Source: CBDUBU01 sp965365465
GTDB lineage: Bacteria > Bacteroidota > Rhodothermia > Rhodothermales > DASSAV01
Direction: 5' to 3'
DNA: 14,485 nt
NCBI GenBank assembly: GCA_965365465.1
Contig: CBDUBU010000082.1
Location: forward strand, 1-14,485
How positions within the stretch are numbered: the stretch's first letter is position 1; each line of letters opens with the position of its first letter. The notes under the pieces were generated by a model that was not told the origin of the DNA, did not search any database, and saw only the letters and a list, made by a program, of their open reading frames with translations. This document shows positions 1-7,096 of the stretch, piece after piece. Position numbers and translations under genes: made by a program.

Positions 1-384
1 CGATCCCCAGAGGTTCGCGTAAGGCAGCGCCAGCGTGAAGGGCAGCACCCCCAGGATCGACACCCAGATCACGGCAAGCGGCCCGATCCGGTCGCCAATG
101 GGCCCACCGATCATGACGCCCAGGGCCATCGCGCCCAGGAACACGAAGAGCATGAGCTGCGACTGCTCCACCGAGAGCCCGAAGCGCTCGATCACGTAGA
201 AGGTGTAGAAGGACGACAGCGACGACGTGTAGGCGTTCTTGGAGAACGTCAGGACAGCCAGCACGACCAGCGCCGTCAGGACCCGACCGCGGGGCAGTGC
301 CTCCACCTCGTGCCCCACAGCCTGGCCCTTCGGAAGGGCACGCTGCTGCCGATGCCACTGTGAGACCCGGTAAAGGATAGCCAT
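1..384 (-). pseudogene. 5'-truncated MFS transporter, fosmidomycin-resistance (Fsr) family
   Basis: Read on the minus strand, this stretch encodes the C-terminal half of an Fsr-type major facilitator drug-efflux protein. It shows an LPRGRVLTALVVLAVLTFSK helix, SSFYTFYVIERFGLS, the MFS loop signature GGPIGDRIG and WVSILGVLPFTLALPYANLWG, in the same order as the second half of E. coli Fsr (compared from memory). The reading frame runs off the left edge, so the far C-terminus is not seen. Homology starts only near position 405, at the residues before YRVSQWHRQQR, which correspond to the middle of the family. The first six helices (about 200 residues) are absent, and the frame then runs antisense into the RND gene. 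The only nearby ATG is at 382-384. This is either a gene remnant left by a rearrangement or an assembly join. A half transporter is unlikely to work alone. The family is confident; the pseudogene status is inferred from the missing half. Confidence 0.75.
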
Positions 385-435
385 CCCCGCTCCGGCGCCG
401 AACGTGAACCTGGTGAGACGGTTGGTTAACCTGCC

Positions 436-3400
436 ATGCTGAACAGAATCATCGATTTTAGCCTGCGCCAGAAGTTCGTAGCACTTTCGCTCGTGCTTTT
501 GATGTCCTTCGGCGGCGTTATGGCCCTGCTCAACCTGCCGATTAACTCCCTTCCCGACGTGACGCCGGTGCAGGTGCTCGTCATTACCAAAGCCGGGCGA
601 TATTCCCCCTACGACGTAGAACGGCTGGTAAGCTTTCCCATCGAGACGACGATGAACGGCCTGCCGGACGTAAAAGAGGTGCGCTCGATCTCACAGTTCG
701 GCCTTTCCGCTGTGACCATCGAATTTGAAGAGGGCACGGACATCTATTTTGCCCGGCAGATGGTATCCCAGCGCATTCAGAGCGTCGCGGGCGAACTGCC
801 GGACGGGGTGAATATGCCGCAACTCGGGCCGATCTCGACGGCGCTGGGGGAGATCTACCAGTACCGGGTGCGCGGAGACGGGTATACCCTGGCCGAATTG
901 CGCGAGATGCAGGACTGGCTGATCGCGCCGCAACTCAAGACGATCAGGGGCGTGACGGAGATCACTGCTTTCGGAGGGTTCGTCAAACAATATGAAGTAG
1001 TCGTTGACCCGAACAGGCTCCGCGCCTACAACATCGGACTGCGCGACGTGATCGATGCCATTTCCAACAACAACAGCGTCTCGGGCGGCAACTATCTGGA
1101 GCATAACCGCGAGCAGTACATCATCCGGGGCTTCGGCTTGATCCGCAATATCTCCGACATCGAGAACGTCATCGTAACCAAAATCAACAACCGTCCTATT
1201 CGTGTACGAGACATCGGGCGTGTTCAGCCGGGCTTGCAGCTTCGCCAGGGCGCGGTCACGCAGGACGGTAAGGGCGAAATCGTCACCGGCATCGTGATGA
1301 TGCTGCGCGGCGGGAACGGACGTGAGGTGATCGAGGACATTGCAGCGAAGATTGAAGAGATCAACCAGGGGCTGCCGGAAGGCGTACACATCGAAAAGTT
1401 CTACGACCAGTCCGACCTCGTTGACCGCACGACGGAAACGATCAAGACCAACCTGCTGGAGGGCGGTTTCTTCGTCATTGCCGTGCTTTTGCTGCTGCTC
1501 GGAGAGATCAAGGGCGCGCTTATCGTTGCCTCGGTGATTCCGCTCTCGATGCTTTTTGCCTTTATCGGGATGCGGGAGTTTGGCCTGGCCGCCAACCTGA
1601 TGAGCCTGGGCGCCATCGACTTCGGCATGGTGGTCGATGGCTCGGTCGTCATGATCGAGAACATGGTGCATCGGCTGGAAACGGATCGGAGCGGGCGGCC
1701 CAGGATCCAGATTCTCCGCGAGGCAGCGCATCAGGTGGCGCGGCCCATCTTTTTCGGGGTGCTCATCATTCTGATGGTTTACGTGCCGATCGCCACCTTC
1801 AGCGGCATGGAGGGGATTCTTTTCCGGCCCATGGCGATCACGGTGGCAACGGCTGTTTTCGGCTCCCTGATTCTGGCGCTCGTCTACGTGCCGGCCGTGG
1901 CTGCGCTTGTCTTCCGGAAAGGCGTCCGGGTGCGCCGCAACTATGTCATGGAGTGGATGCTGCCCCGGTACAGACGTTTTCTCGAAAAAAACCTGGACCG
2001 CAGGTACCGCACCGTAGCTATCGCGCTTTTGCTGTTCGGTTTTTCGATGGCGCTCCTTCCGTTTCTCGGGGCCGAGTTTCTCCCGGAACTGGACGAAGGC
2101 TCGATCCTGGTGGAGCAGGTGCGTATGCCCAGCGTCACGCTCGATGAGTCCGTTAAAAACGCCGACTGGTTTGCGCGGCAGGTGATGAAGAACGTGCCCG
2201 AGGTGCGCACCGTTGTGCCGAAGACAGGCCGCTCCGACCTGGCGAACGACTGGATGGGCGTCCACCAGACCGACGTATGGGTGATCCTCAAGCCGCGTTC
2301 GGAATGGCGCAAGGGAATGACCAAAGACAGGATTCAGGAGGCCATGCGCCCGTACCTGGCTTCGGAACCCGGACTTTCCTACAACTTCACGCAGCCCATC
2401 GCCATGCGGGTAGACGAGCTTACGAGCGGCGTCAAGTCTGATGTGGCCGTCAAGATTTTTGGCGAGGACCTCGACGTGCTCGACCGGATCGGCGAAAGCA
2501 TAGGCCGGATCTTGCCGTCGCTGCCGGGGACTGACAATTTCTTCGTCGAGCAGACAGCCGGGCAGCCGTACCTCAACATCGAAGTGGACCGGGATGCCAT
2601 TGCAGCCTATGGCCTGAATGTGGCGGACGTGCAGCAAATCGTGGAGGCCGGGATAGGAGGACAGGCGGCCAGCCAGGTCTTTGAGGGCCAGCGCCGCTTT
2701 GACATCATGGTGCGCTATCCGGAAATCGTGCGCTCGGACTTTCAGGGCATCCTGGATGTCCCGGTCCCGCTCCCGAACGGCGACTACATCCCGCTCAACC
2801 GCGTGGCCTCCATCAAGGCTGAAGAAGGGCCGCGTGAGATTGCGCGAGAAAACGGCTGGCGGCGTGTGATTGTAGGCGTCAACATCAAGGACATCGACAT
2901 TGGCGCCTACGTCGCCAACTTGCAGGAGGCCATCCGCCGGAACGTGGATATTCCACCGGGCAATTTCATCGAATACGGAGGCTCCTTTGAAGACCAGCAG
3001 CGCGCCATGCGGCATCTGTTGATCGTCGTGCCCCTGTCGCTCTTCATCATTCTCGGCTTGCTCTACCTGATGTTCGGCCAGATGCGGTACGCCTGGATGA
3101 TCTTTCTGAACCTTCCGTTTGCGCTCTCCGGCGGGATTTTCCTGCTCTGGGTCCGGGGAATGTACCTCTCGGTATCAGCCAGCATCGGGTTCGTTGCCCT
3201 TTTCGGTGTGGCGGTTCTGAACGGCGTGGTGCTGGTTTCGCACCTGAACGAACTGCGCCGCCAGGGTTACACGGTGCGTCGGGCCGCCATCGAAGGATCA
3301 GCGAATCGCCTGCGCCCGGTGCTGATGACGGCGCTGGTAGCCAGCCTGGGTTTCGTGCCCATGGCCTTCAACGTGGGTCCGGGGTCGGAGGTGCAGCGGC

Positions 3401-3573
3401 CCCTCGCCACCGTCGTGATCGGCGGCCTGATTACGGCAACCATCCTGACGCTGCGGGTGCTTCCGACCATCTACGACTGGTTCGAGAAGGACGGCCACAT
3501 ACCGGGGGGAGAAGATGCCTTCAGCGTCAACGGGCATGGCGAGAAAAAACCCCGTGAAATAGAGGTTGCTTGA
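436..3573 (+). CDS. czcA: CzcA-type heavy-metal RND efflux pump (inner membrane)
   Basis: This 1045-residue protein is the proton-driven inner-membrane pump of a tripartite heavy-metal efflux (HME-RND) complex, exporting divalent cations from the periplasm or cytoplasm through an outer-membrane channel. The start MLNRIIDFSLRQKF followed by a first helix, then LPDVTPVQV and a large periplasmic domain, is typical. Transmembrane segment 4 carries DFGMVVDGSVVMIEN (residues 395-409), with D395, D401 and E408 as the proton-relay acids. This is the CzcA form (DFG-D-E), not the form usual in Cu/Ag CusA, so Zn, Co, Cd or Ni is more likely than copper; exact substrate is inference. The second half repeats the RND fold (helix block around residues 855-1020). 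Length matches the family. The ATG at 436 has no clear SD. The stop overlaps or abuts the TolC gene, so the two are co-transcribed. No adaptor gene lies on either side. Confidence 0.93.
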   Translation: MLNRIIDFSLRQKFVALSLVLLMSFGGVMALLNLPINSLPDVTPVQVLVITKAGRYSPYDVERLVSFPIETTMNGLPDVKEVRSISQFGLSAVTIEFEEGTDIYFARQMVSQRIQSVAGELPDGVNMPQLGPISTALGEIYQYRVRGDGYTLAELREMQDWLIAPQLKTIRGVTEITAFGGFVKQYEVVVDPNRLRAYNIGLRDVIDAISNNNSVSGGNYLEHNREQYIIRGFGLIRNISDIENVIVTKINNRPIRVRDIGRVQPGLQLRQGAVTQDGKGEIVTGIVMMLRGGNGREVIEDIAAKIEEINQGLPEGVHIEKFYDQSDLVDRTTETIKTNLLEGGFFVIAVLLLLLGEIKGALIVASVIPLSMLFAFIGMREFGLAANLMSLGAIDFGMVVDGSVVMIENMVHRLETDRSGRPRIQILREAAHQVARPIFFGVLIILMVYVPIATFSGMEGILFRPMAITVATAVFGSLILALVYVPAVAALVFRKGVRVRRNYVMEWMLPRYRRFLEKNLDRRYRTVAIALLLFGFSMALLPFLGAEFLPELDEGSILVEQVRMPSVTLDESVKNADWFARQVMKNVPEVRTVVPKTGRSDLANDWMGVHQTDVWVILKPRSEWRKGMTKDRIQEAMRPYLASEPGLSYNFTQPIAMRVDELTSGVKSDVAVKIFGEDLDVLDRIGESIGRILPSLPGTDNFFVEQTAGQPYLNIEVDRDAIAAYGLNVADVQQIVEAGIGGQAASQVFEGQRRFDIMVRYPEIVRSDFQGILDVPVPLPNGDYIPLNRVASIKAEEGPREIARENGWRRVIVGVNIKDIDIGAYVANLQEAIRRNVDIPPGNFIEYGGSFEDQQRAMRHLLIVVPLSLFIILGLLYLMFGQMRYAWMIFLNLPFALSGGIFLLWVRGMYLSVSASIGFVALFGVAVLNGVVLVSHLNELRRQGYTVRRAAIEGSANRLRPVLMTALVASLGFVPMAFNVGPGSEVQRPLATVVIGGLITATILTLRVLPTIYDWFEKDGHIPGGEDAFSVNGHGEKKPREIEVA

Positions 3574-3575
3574 GT

Positions 3576-4946
3576 ATGCATAGCCGAGGCGCGTTCCGCA
3601 ATGCAGTTGCGATGAAACAAAAGAAGCACATACGGAAGGCGCACGGGCTGGCGCGGGCGCGGGCGCTTGGAATAGCCATGCTGTTCGTGTCGCTGGCGCC
3701 GGCGGCATCGGCTCAGGGAACGCCCGGCGAGGCTGACCGGCTGGGCGTTTACGAAGCGATCCGGCTGGCCCATGCCTCCAGTCCTGCGCTGAACCAGCTC
3801 AGGCGGCAGATCGATGCAAAAAGCGGAGAGCGGTGGAGCGCCTTTGGCCTGCCGTCGCCGGAACTGCTTTACTTCAGGGAGGGCATTCCCACGGGTGGAA
3901 GCAGCGGCTACGCAGAGCAGCGCTGGGCGGTGTCGCAGTCGATTGATTTCCCACTTCAGAGCTACTACAGGGTCAAAAAGGTCGGTACCGAGCAGGAGGC
4001 GCTGCTGCTTCAACTGGAAGCCGCATCGCTTCGCCTCAAGGCAGATGTCAAGAAAGCGTATACCGACCTGCTCTACGCGCAGGAGATGGTTCACCTGCGC
4101 GAGCAGGAAGTCGTCCTTTCCGAAGGCTTGCAGCAGGCAGTTGCCGTCCGCACCGAAGCGGGAGAGTCTTCCGGCCTTGACCAGATCAAGGCGGAAATCC
4201 AGCTTGCCGAGGCGCAAAGCAACATGGAGGAAGCGCACCGGCAGTTTCAGAATGCACGGTATGCCCTCTTCAACGTCATCGGTCTGGACCCGGCAGACCA
4301 GCGCTACCAGATCCAGTTTCCGGATACGCTCGTTTACTTCCAGGCAGGCATCAGCCAGGAACAGGCTATGGGTCGTCTGGAGAGCCAGCCTGAACTGCGC
4401 GGCGCGGCGCGGATGCTGGATGCCGCACGTCTCGGTGTCCGCCAGACGCGCAGCCGTCTGCTGCCGGACATCAGGCTCGACTATTACCCGCAGGATTACG
4501 GCGGCGGCTTCAAGTCTTACGGGTTCCAGGTGGGACTGAAGATTCCGCTGTGGTTCATGCTCAACCACCGGGGCGAGATGCAGATGGCTCGCGCCCGGCA
4601 GCAGAGCCAGGTATGGGAGCAGAAGGGCATCTATCTGGATCTCAAGAAGCAGGTCGAGCAGGCATGGCACAGCTACGAGATCAGTGAGCGCGCCCTGCGG
4701 CGCTACCACGAGACGGTGCGCGAACGGGCCGAGGAACTGCTCCGGCTCACCCGTGAAGGCTACCAGATGGGAGAACTGGATCTGCTCACCCTGCTGGATA
4801 CCCAGCGCACCTATCTGAGCAGCCAGAAGCGGTACTACGATACGCTCCACGATTACTACTTCTACCTGATCGATCTGGAGCGGTTTCTCGGAGAGGATCT
4901 CGTTTTCAACCCCGATGTCCTCAAGCAATACAGCATCGTTCCCTGA
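3576..4946 (+). CDS. TolC-family outer-membrane efflux channel (CzcC/CusC-like)
   Basis: Encodes a protein of about 456 residues with an outer membrane efflux protein (OEP) layout: two long alpha-helical hairpin halves rich in Q, E, A and R, expected to form a trimeric beta-barrel plus periplasmic tunnel that receives metal from the RND pump. A basic n-region (KQKKHIRKAHGLARAR), a hydrophobic run (ALGIAMLFVSLAPAASA) and a likely signal peptidase I site at ASA-QG mark an exported protein. No lipobox is seen, unlike many CusC lipoproteins. The frame is open from TTG at 3570. I chose ATG 3576 because AGAGG at 3561-3565 sits 10 bases upstream; ATG 3612 would give a more compact signal peptide and is a real alternative. 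The gene starts at the pump's stop codon, so it is in the same operon and is the probable partner channel. Confidence 0.9.
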   Translation: MHSRGAFRNAVAMKQKKHIRKAHGLARARALGIAMLFVSLAPAASAQGTPGEADRLGVYEAIRLAHASSPALNQLRRQIDAKSGERWSAFGLPSPELLYFREGIPTGGSSGYAEQRWAVSQSIDFPLQSYYRVKKVGTEQEALLLQLEAASLRLKADVKKAYTDLLYAQEMVHLREQEVVLSEGLQQAVAVRTEAGESSGLDQIKAEIQLAEAQSNMEEAHRQFQNARYALFNVIGLDPADQRYQIQFPDTLVYFQAGISQEQAMGRLESQPELRGAARMLDAARLGVRQTRSRLLPDIRLDYYPQDYGGGFKSYGFQVGLKIPLWFMLNHRGEMQMARARQQSQVWEQKGIYLDLKKQVEQAWHSYEISERALRRYHETVRERAEELLRLTREGYQMGELDLLTLLDTQRTYLSSQKRYYDTLHDYYFYLIDLERFLGEDLVFNPDVLKQYSIVP

Positions 4947-4968
4947 GCACACCATTCGGTACACTGCC

Positions 4969-5460
4969 ATGAATGCCGCCGAACTTCATCTGATTCTCAA
5001 TCATATTCCTATTCTGGGGACCATCTTCGCACTCTCGCTGCTCGCCTATGCGATGATCTGGAAAAAGCCGGAAGTGTTGAAGGCAAGCCTGGGAGTATTT
5101 GTCCTGTCCGGCTTGTTCTCGATTGGGGTTTATCTGACGGGCGAGCCTGCCGAGGAAGTGGTGGAATCACTGGCACAGGTATCTGAGGCGGTGATTGAGC
5201 CTCACGAGGAGGCTGCTTTTATCGCCATGATCGGGTCCCTGCTGCTCGGTGTGCTTGCGCTGGCGGCATTAGTGGCATTCCGCAGCCGGATCCCGGCCTG
5301 GGTCGTTCCTGTGATTCTGACGCTCGGGATCATCGAAAGTGGATTGCTGGTGTGGACCGGATACCAGGGCGGTCAGATTGCGCATCCGGAGACGCGCACT
5401 GAAGCGTCCGTGTTTTCCGGAGCAGGACAGGAAGACCTTGAGGAGAGCCGGGACGACTGA
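4969..5460 (+). CDS. Four-helix membrane protein, DUF2231-like
   Basis: A 163-residue integral membrane protein with four hydrophobic segments, roughly at residues 6-30, 36-57, 80-104 and 108-135, and a short acidic C-terminal tail. The N-terminus H-L-I-L-N-H-I-P-I-L-G puts two histidines at the membrane surface, and EPHEEAAF precedes the third helix. This resembles small DUF2231-type proteins seen next to metal efflux and redox genes (from memory, not searched). The histidines could bind metal or heme, but that is inference. The frame is open from 4915, inside the TolC gene. I chose ATG 4969, 22 bases after the TolC stop, because the protein then begins with the conserved-looking NAAELHLILNH segment. 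The spacing says it is transcribed with the pump and channel, so a role in metal handling or sensing of membrane state is plausible. No specific function is known. Confidence 0.75.
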   Translation: MNAAELHLILNHIPILGTIFALSLLAYAMIWKKPEVLKASLGVFVLSGLFSIGVYLTGEPAEEVVESLAQVSEAVIEPHEEAAFIAMIGSLLLGVLALAALVAFRSRIPAWVVPVILTLGIIESGLLVWTGYQGGQIAHPETRTEASVFSGAGQEDLEESRDD

Positions 5461-5463
5461 ATC

Positions 5464-5500
5464 CGGTACTGTATACCGTCCGGTAAAGCGCGGTAAAGGA
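5464..5500 (+). promoter_or_regulatory. Cluster of CGGTA repeats between the membrane protein and the ferritin-like gene
   Basis: Four copies of a five-base word sit within 37 bases just after the stop at 5460. CGGTA (5464-5468) and TACCG (5474-5478) form an inverted pair around five bases. A tandem ten-base direct repeat follows: CGGTAAAGCG (5481-5490) and CGGTAAAGGA (5491-5500). No T-run follows, so it is not an ordinary intrinsic terminator. It lies about 100 bases before the ferritin-like gene and could be a binding site for a metal-responsive regulator. That role is inference; only the repeat is seen. Confidence 0.3.
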
Positions 5501-5599
5501 CAGCAGCGTTTCCATTCTATCTTCGGACAGGCTGCTAACGACTGCATGGCTGCCCTTTTCCTTCCGTCGAACGGGTGCAGGACTTTATGAAAAGAGTAG

Positions 5600-6274
5600 A
5601 TGAAAGGCGTGGCAGGCATATTGCTCATTATCGCGTGCTTCTTGCAGCCGGTATGCGATCAGCCTGACGACAGGCCAGGCGACGCAGCCGCGCGGCGAGA
5701 TACCTTCGTGATGTCCGGAGAGGCATCGGACGCTGGATCGGGGCAACCCGAATCCTTGCAGCCCCCTGTTTTGGTGTCTCCGGATACGCTGGAGCAAGCC
5801 CTTCCGGCCCGAACCGATATCAAGGCCATGCTGGATGCCGCCGTGCAGGACGAATACCGGGCATTGACGACTCTGCAACGCATGATCGAGGATTTCGGAG
5901 ACGTTCGGCCCTTCTCGAACATTGTGCAGGCGGAGGGATGGCACATGCAGGCCCTGGCCCGCCTCTACCGCCGGTATGGATGGAAACTGCCTGCCAACGA
6001 ATGGAAAAAAGAGGATGTCCCTGCTTATGCCTCGGTGCAACGCGCTTGCGAAGCGGGCGCTCTGGCCGAGCGCGAGAATGCTGCCCTGTACGAGCGCTTC
6101 CTGGCCCTTGATCTGCCTGCCGACGTACGGCTCGTATTCGAGAACCTGCAACAGGCATCTCTGGAAAAACATCTACCGGCCTTCGAGCGCTGTGCGCAGG
6201 GTCGGTCTGGAGGAGGGCAAGGTGGGCAAGGCCGTCAGGGAAGGGGACGAGGCCGGCCATCAAATCGCCGCTAG
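5600..6274 (+). CDS. Exported ferritin-like protein, DUF2202 family
   Basis: A 224-residue exported protein with a ferritin-like diiron fold of the DUF2202 type. The core shows DEYRALTTL (E85), FSNIVQAEGWHMQAL (E112, H115), a glutamate-rich helix near RENAALYERF (E157-E165) and ENLQQASLEKHLPAFERC (E181, E189, H191), the E and E-H residues expected as metal ligands. The N-terminus MKGVAGILLIIAC has a possible lipobox (IIAC, Cys13), though the signal is very short; LQPVC is less fitting. A linker rich in D, P and S (about residues 20-65) leads to the core. The last 23 or so residues are a Gly/Arg/Gln-rich tail (SGGGQGGQGRQGRGRGRP), odd for this family. ATG 5600 is preceded directly by an in-frame TAG, so the gene cannot start earlier; AAAAGAG just upstream is a weak SD. 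Its position after a metal pump suggests metal binding or peroxide protection in the envelope. Enzyme activity is not known for most of this family. Confidence 0.75.
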   Translation: MKGVAGILLIIACFLQPVCDQPDDRPGDAAARRDTFVMSGEASDAGSGQPESLQPPVLVSPDTLEQALPARTDIKAMLDAAVQDEYRALTTLQRMIEDFGDVRPFSNIVQAEGWHMQALARLYRRYGWKLPANEWKKEDVPAYASVQRACEAGALAERENAALYERFLALDLPADVRLVFENLQQASLEKHLPAFERCAQGRSGGGQGGQGRQGRGRGRPSNRR

Positions 6275-6652
6275 CGGGAAGGTGATGAGCGTCGGAGGGG
6301 ATCTACTCTCGTTAGGCGCTGCGCCTCTTGTCCGAAGCCCTGAAATGCCGGCAGCGCCTTTTGCAAGCGCGTGTCATTCGGGTTAGATCCTTCGCGCCCG
6401 TCAGGATGATGCTTCAGGGATGCGGCATCGCCAGAGGCCGTGTCATGCTGAACAAGGGAAGCATCTATGCCGTGAGAACGGCAGGTGCTCCCTTTCGGTT
6501 AGCGGCGTAAGACAGGGTATGGCGGGCGGGAAAGGTTATTCCGGCAACCTGCCCGGTTTGCAGCGGGCCGATCTGTCACAGGGCCTTGCCGGAGAGATGC
6601 CGATAACTTCTTGAAACAGGAATCGAAGGCGTTTGTCGCTGGTCGCCTGCAT
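6275..6652. other. Noncoding stretch, no gene seen
   Basis: About 380 bases with no convincing gene on either strand; the short open frames here lack family features. It holds a small odd-centred palindrome (AGGCGCTGCGCCT, 6314-6326) about 40 bases after the ferritin-like stop, which could fold as a five-pair hairpin but has no T-run, and the repeat-like stretch at 6371-6480 listed separately. No tRNA-like cloverleaf was recognised. Confidence 0.6.
6371..6480 (+). repeat. Possible decayed dispersed intergenic repeat
   Basis: Two related words appear close together: TGTCATTCGGGTTAGATCC (from 6372) and TGTCATGCTGAAC (6441-6453) followed by GGGAAGCATCTATGCC. The style (TGTCAT-C/G-CTGAAC ... GCATC/GATCC) resembles short dispersed intergenic repeats found in many copies in some Bacteroidota and other genomes, which usually form imperfect inverted pairs. 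An imperfect inverted partner, TCAGGATGA, lies at 6401-6409. Only this one locus is in the window, so copy number cannot be shown here. Confidence 0.35.
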
Positions 6653-6683
6653 AGCGCTGAGGAACAGGAGACTCCTCAGCGCT
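6653..6683 (-). terminator. Perfect 11-bp stem-loop behind infA
   Basis: AGCGCTGAGGA (6653-6663) and TCCTCAGCGCT (6673-6683) are exact inverted repeats around a nine-base loop. It lies 17 bases past the infA stop on the minus strand, where a transcript-ending or 3'-protecting hairpin is expected. No T-run follows on either strand, so it is not a classic Rho-independent terminator. The convergent plus-strand transcript could also use it. The stem is certain; the role is inferred from position. Confidence 0.55.
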
Positions 6684-6700
6684 GCGCCAGGGTCGTGCGT

Positions 6701-6922
6701 TTATCCCTTGTAGCGATACACGATGCGGCCCCGTGTGAGGTCATAGGGCGACATTTCGACATCGACGCGGTCGCCGGGAATGATCTTGATAAAGAACTTC
6801 CGCATTTTGCCGGAGAGAAACCCGAGGATGTCATGCCCGTTTTCGAGTTCAACCCGGAACTGGGCATTGGGGAGGGCATCCGTAACGACTCCTTCCTGCT
6901 TGATGGGTTCTTGCTTGGCCAT
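6701..6922 (-). CDS. infA: Translation initiation factor IF-1
   Basis: A 73-residue protein that is IF-1 from end to end: MAKQEPIKQEGVV, ALPNAQFRVELENGHDILGFLSGKMRK, then IIPGDRVDVEMSPYDLTRGRIVYRYKG. It is a single OB-fold that binds the A site of the 30S subunit during initiation. The frame is open further upstream (to 6970), but ATG 6922 gives the standard N-terminus and has an SD, AGAGGTG (complement of 6931-6937), eight bases away. Compared with typical IF-1 it has GFLSGKMRKFFIKI where A-HISGKMRKNFIRI is common. The gene is usually in the large ribosomal protein operon beside secY or rpmJ; here it stands alone between unrelated genes and is transcribed against both neighbours. It may be a relocated single copy or a second paralogue; the window cannot tell. 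Confidence 0.95.
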   Translation of the reverse strand: MAKQEPIKQEGVVTDALPNAQFRVELENGHDILGFLSGKMRKFFIKIIPGDRVDVEMSPYDLTRGRIVYRYKG

Positions 6923-7096
6923 AAATATTGCACCTCTGTGCCTTCGTGAAAACATAGTTCGTCCTTCCAATCCGTGCGCTGTAAAACGCCGGATAGAAGA
7001 AGTATACGGGCGAAAGGTCCGTTATGGTCCCATTTCTTTTGGCTTGGTGTTTCGCACGGTGTGCAGTAGGTTGGACGCAAGCGCAAAAGGCGCCGA
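6923..7096. promoter_or_regulatory. Divergent promoter region, infA and beta-barrel gene
   Basis: This gap separates two genes pointing away from each other, so it must carry promoters for both unless transcription enters from outside. I see the infA SD on the minus strand at 6931-6937, and AAAAGG about six bases before ATG 7097. On the minus strand TATGTTTT lies just upstream of the SD and is a candidate -10/-7 element, but no -35 at proper spacing is convincing. No palindrome that looks like an operator was found. Confidence 0.35.

Noticed and set aside
691..3015. 774-residue open frame antisense to the RND pump gene
   Set aside because: It lies in codon-aligned antisense register to a clear CzcA gene, has no family features, and is His/Asp/Arg-rich as expected for a GC-rich shadow.
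3471..4970. 499-residue minus-strand frame opposite the TolC gene
   Set aside because: Fully antisense to a well-recognised outer-membrane efflux gene; composition is that of a shadow, with no motif.
6314..6326. AGGCGCTGCGCCT palindrome as terminator of the efflux block
   Set aside because: Only five pairs with a three-base loop and no T-run; too weak to list as a terminator.
6420..6614. Short plus-strand open frames between the ferritin-like gene and infA
   Set aside because: No SD, no similarity, and they overlap the repeat-like stretch; not supported as genes.
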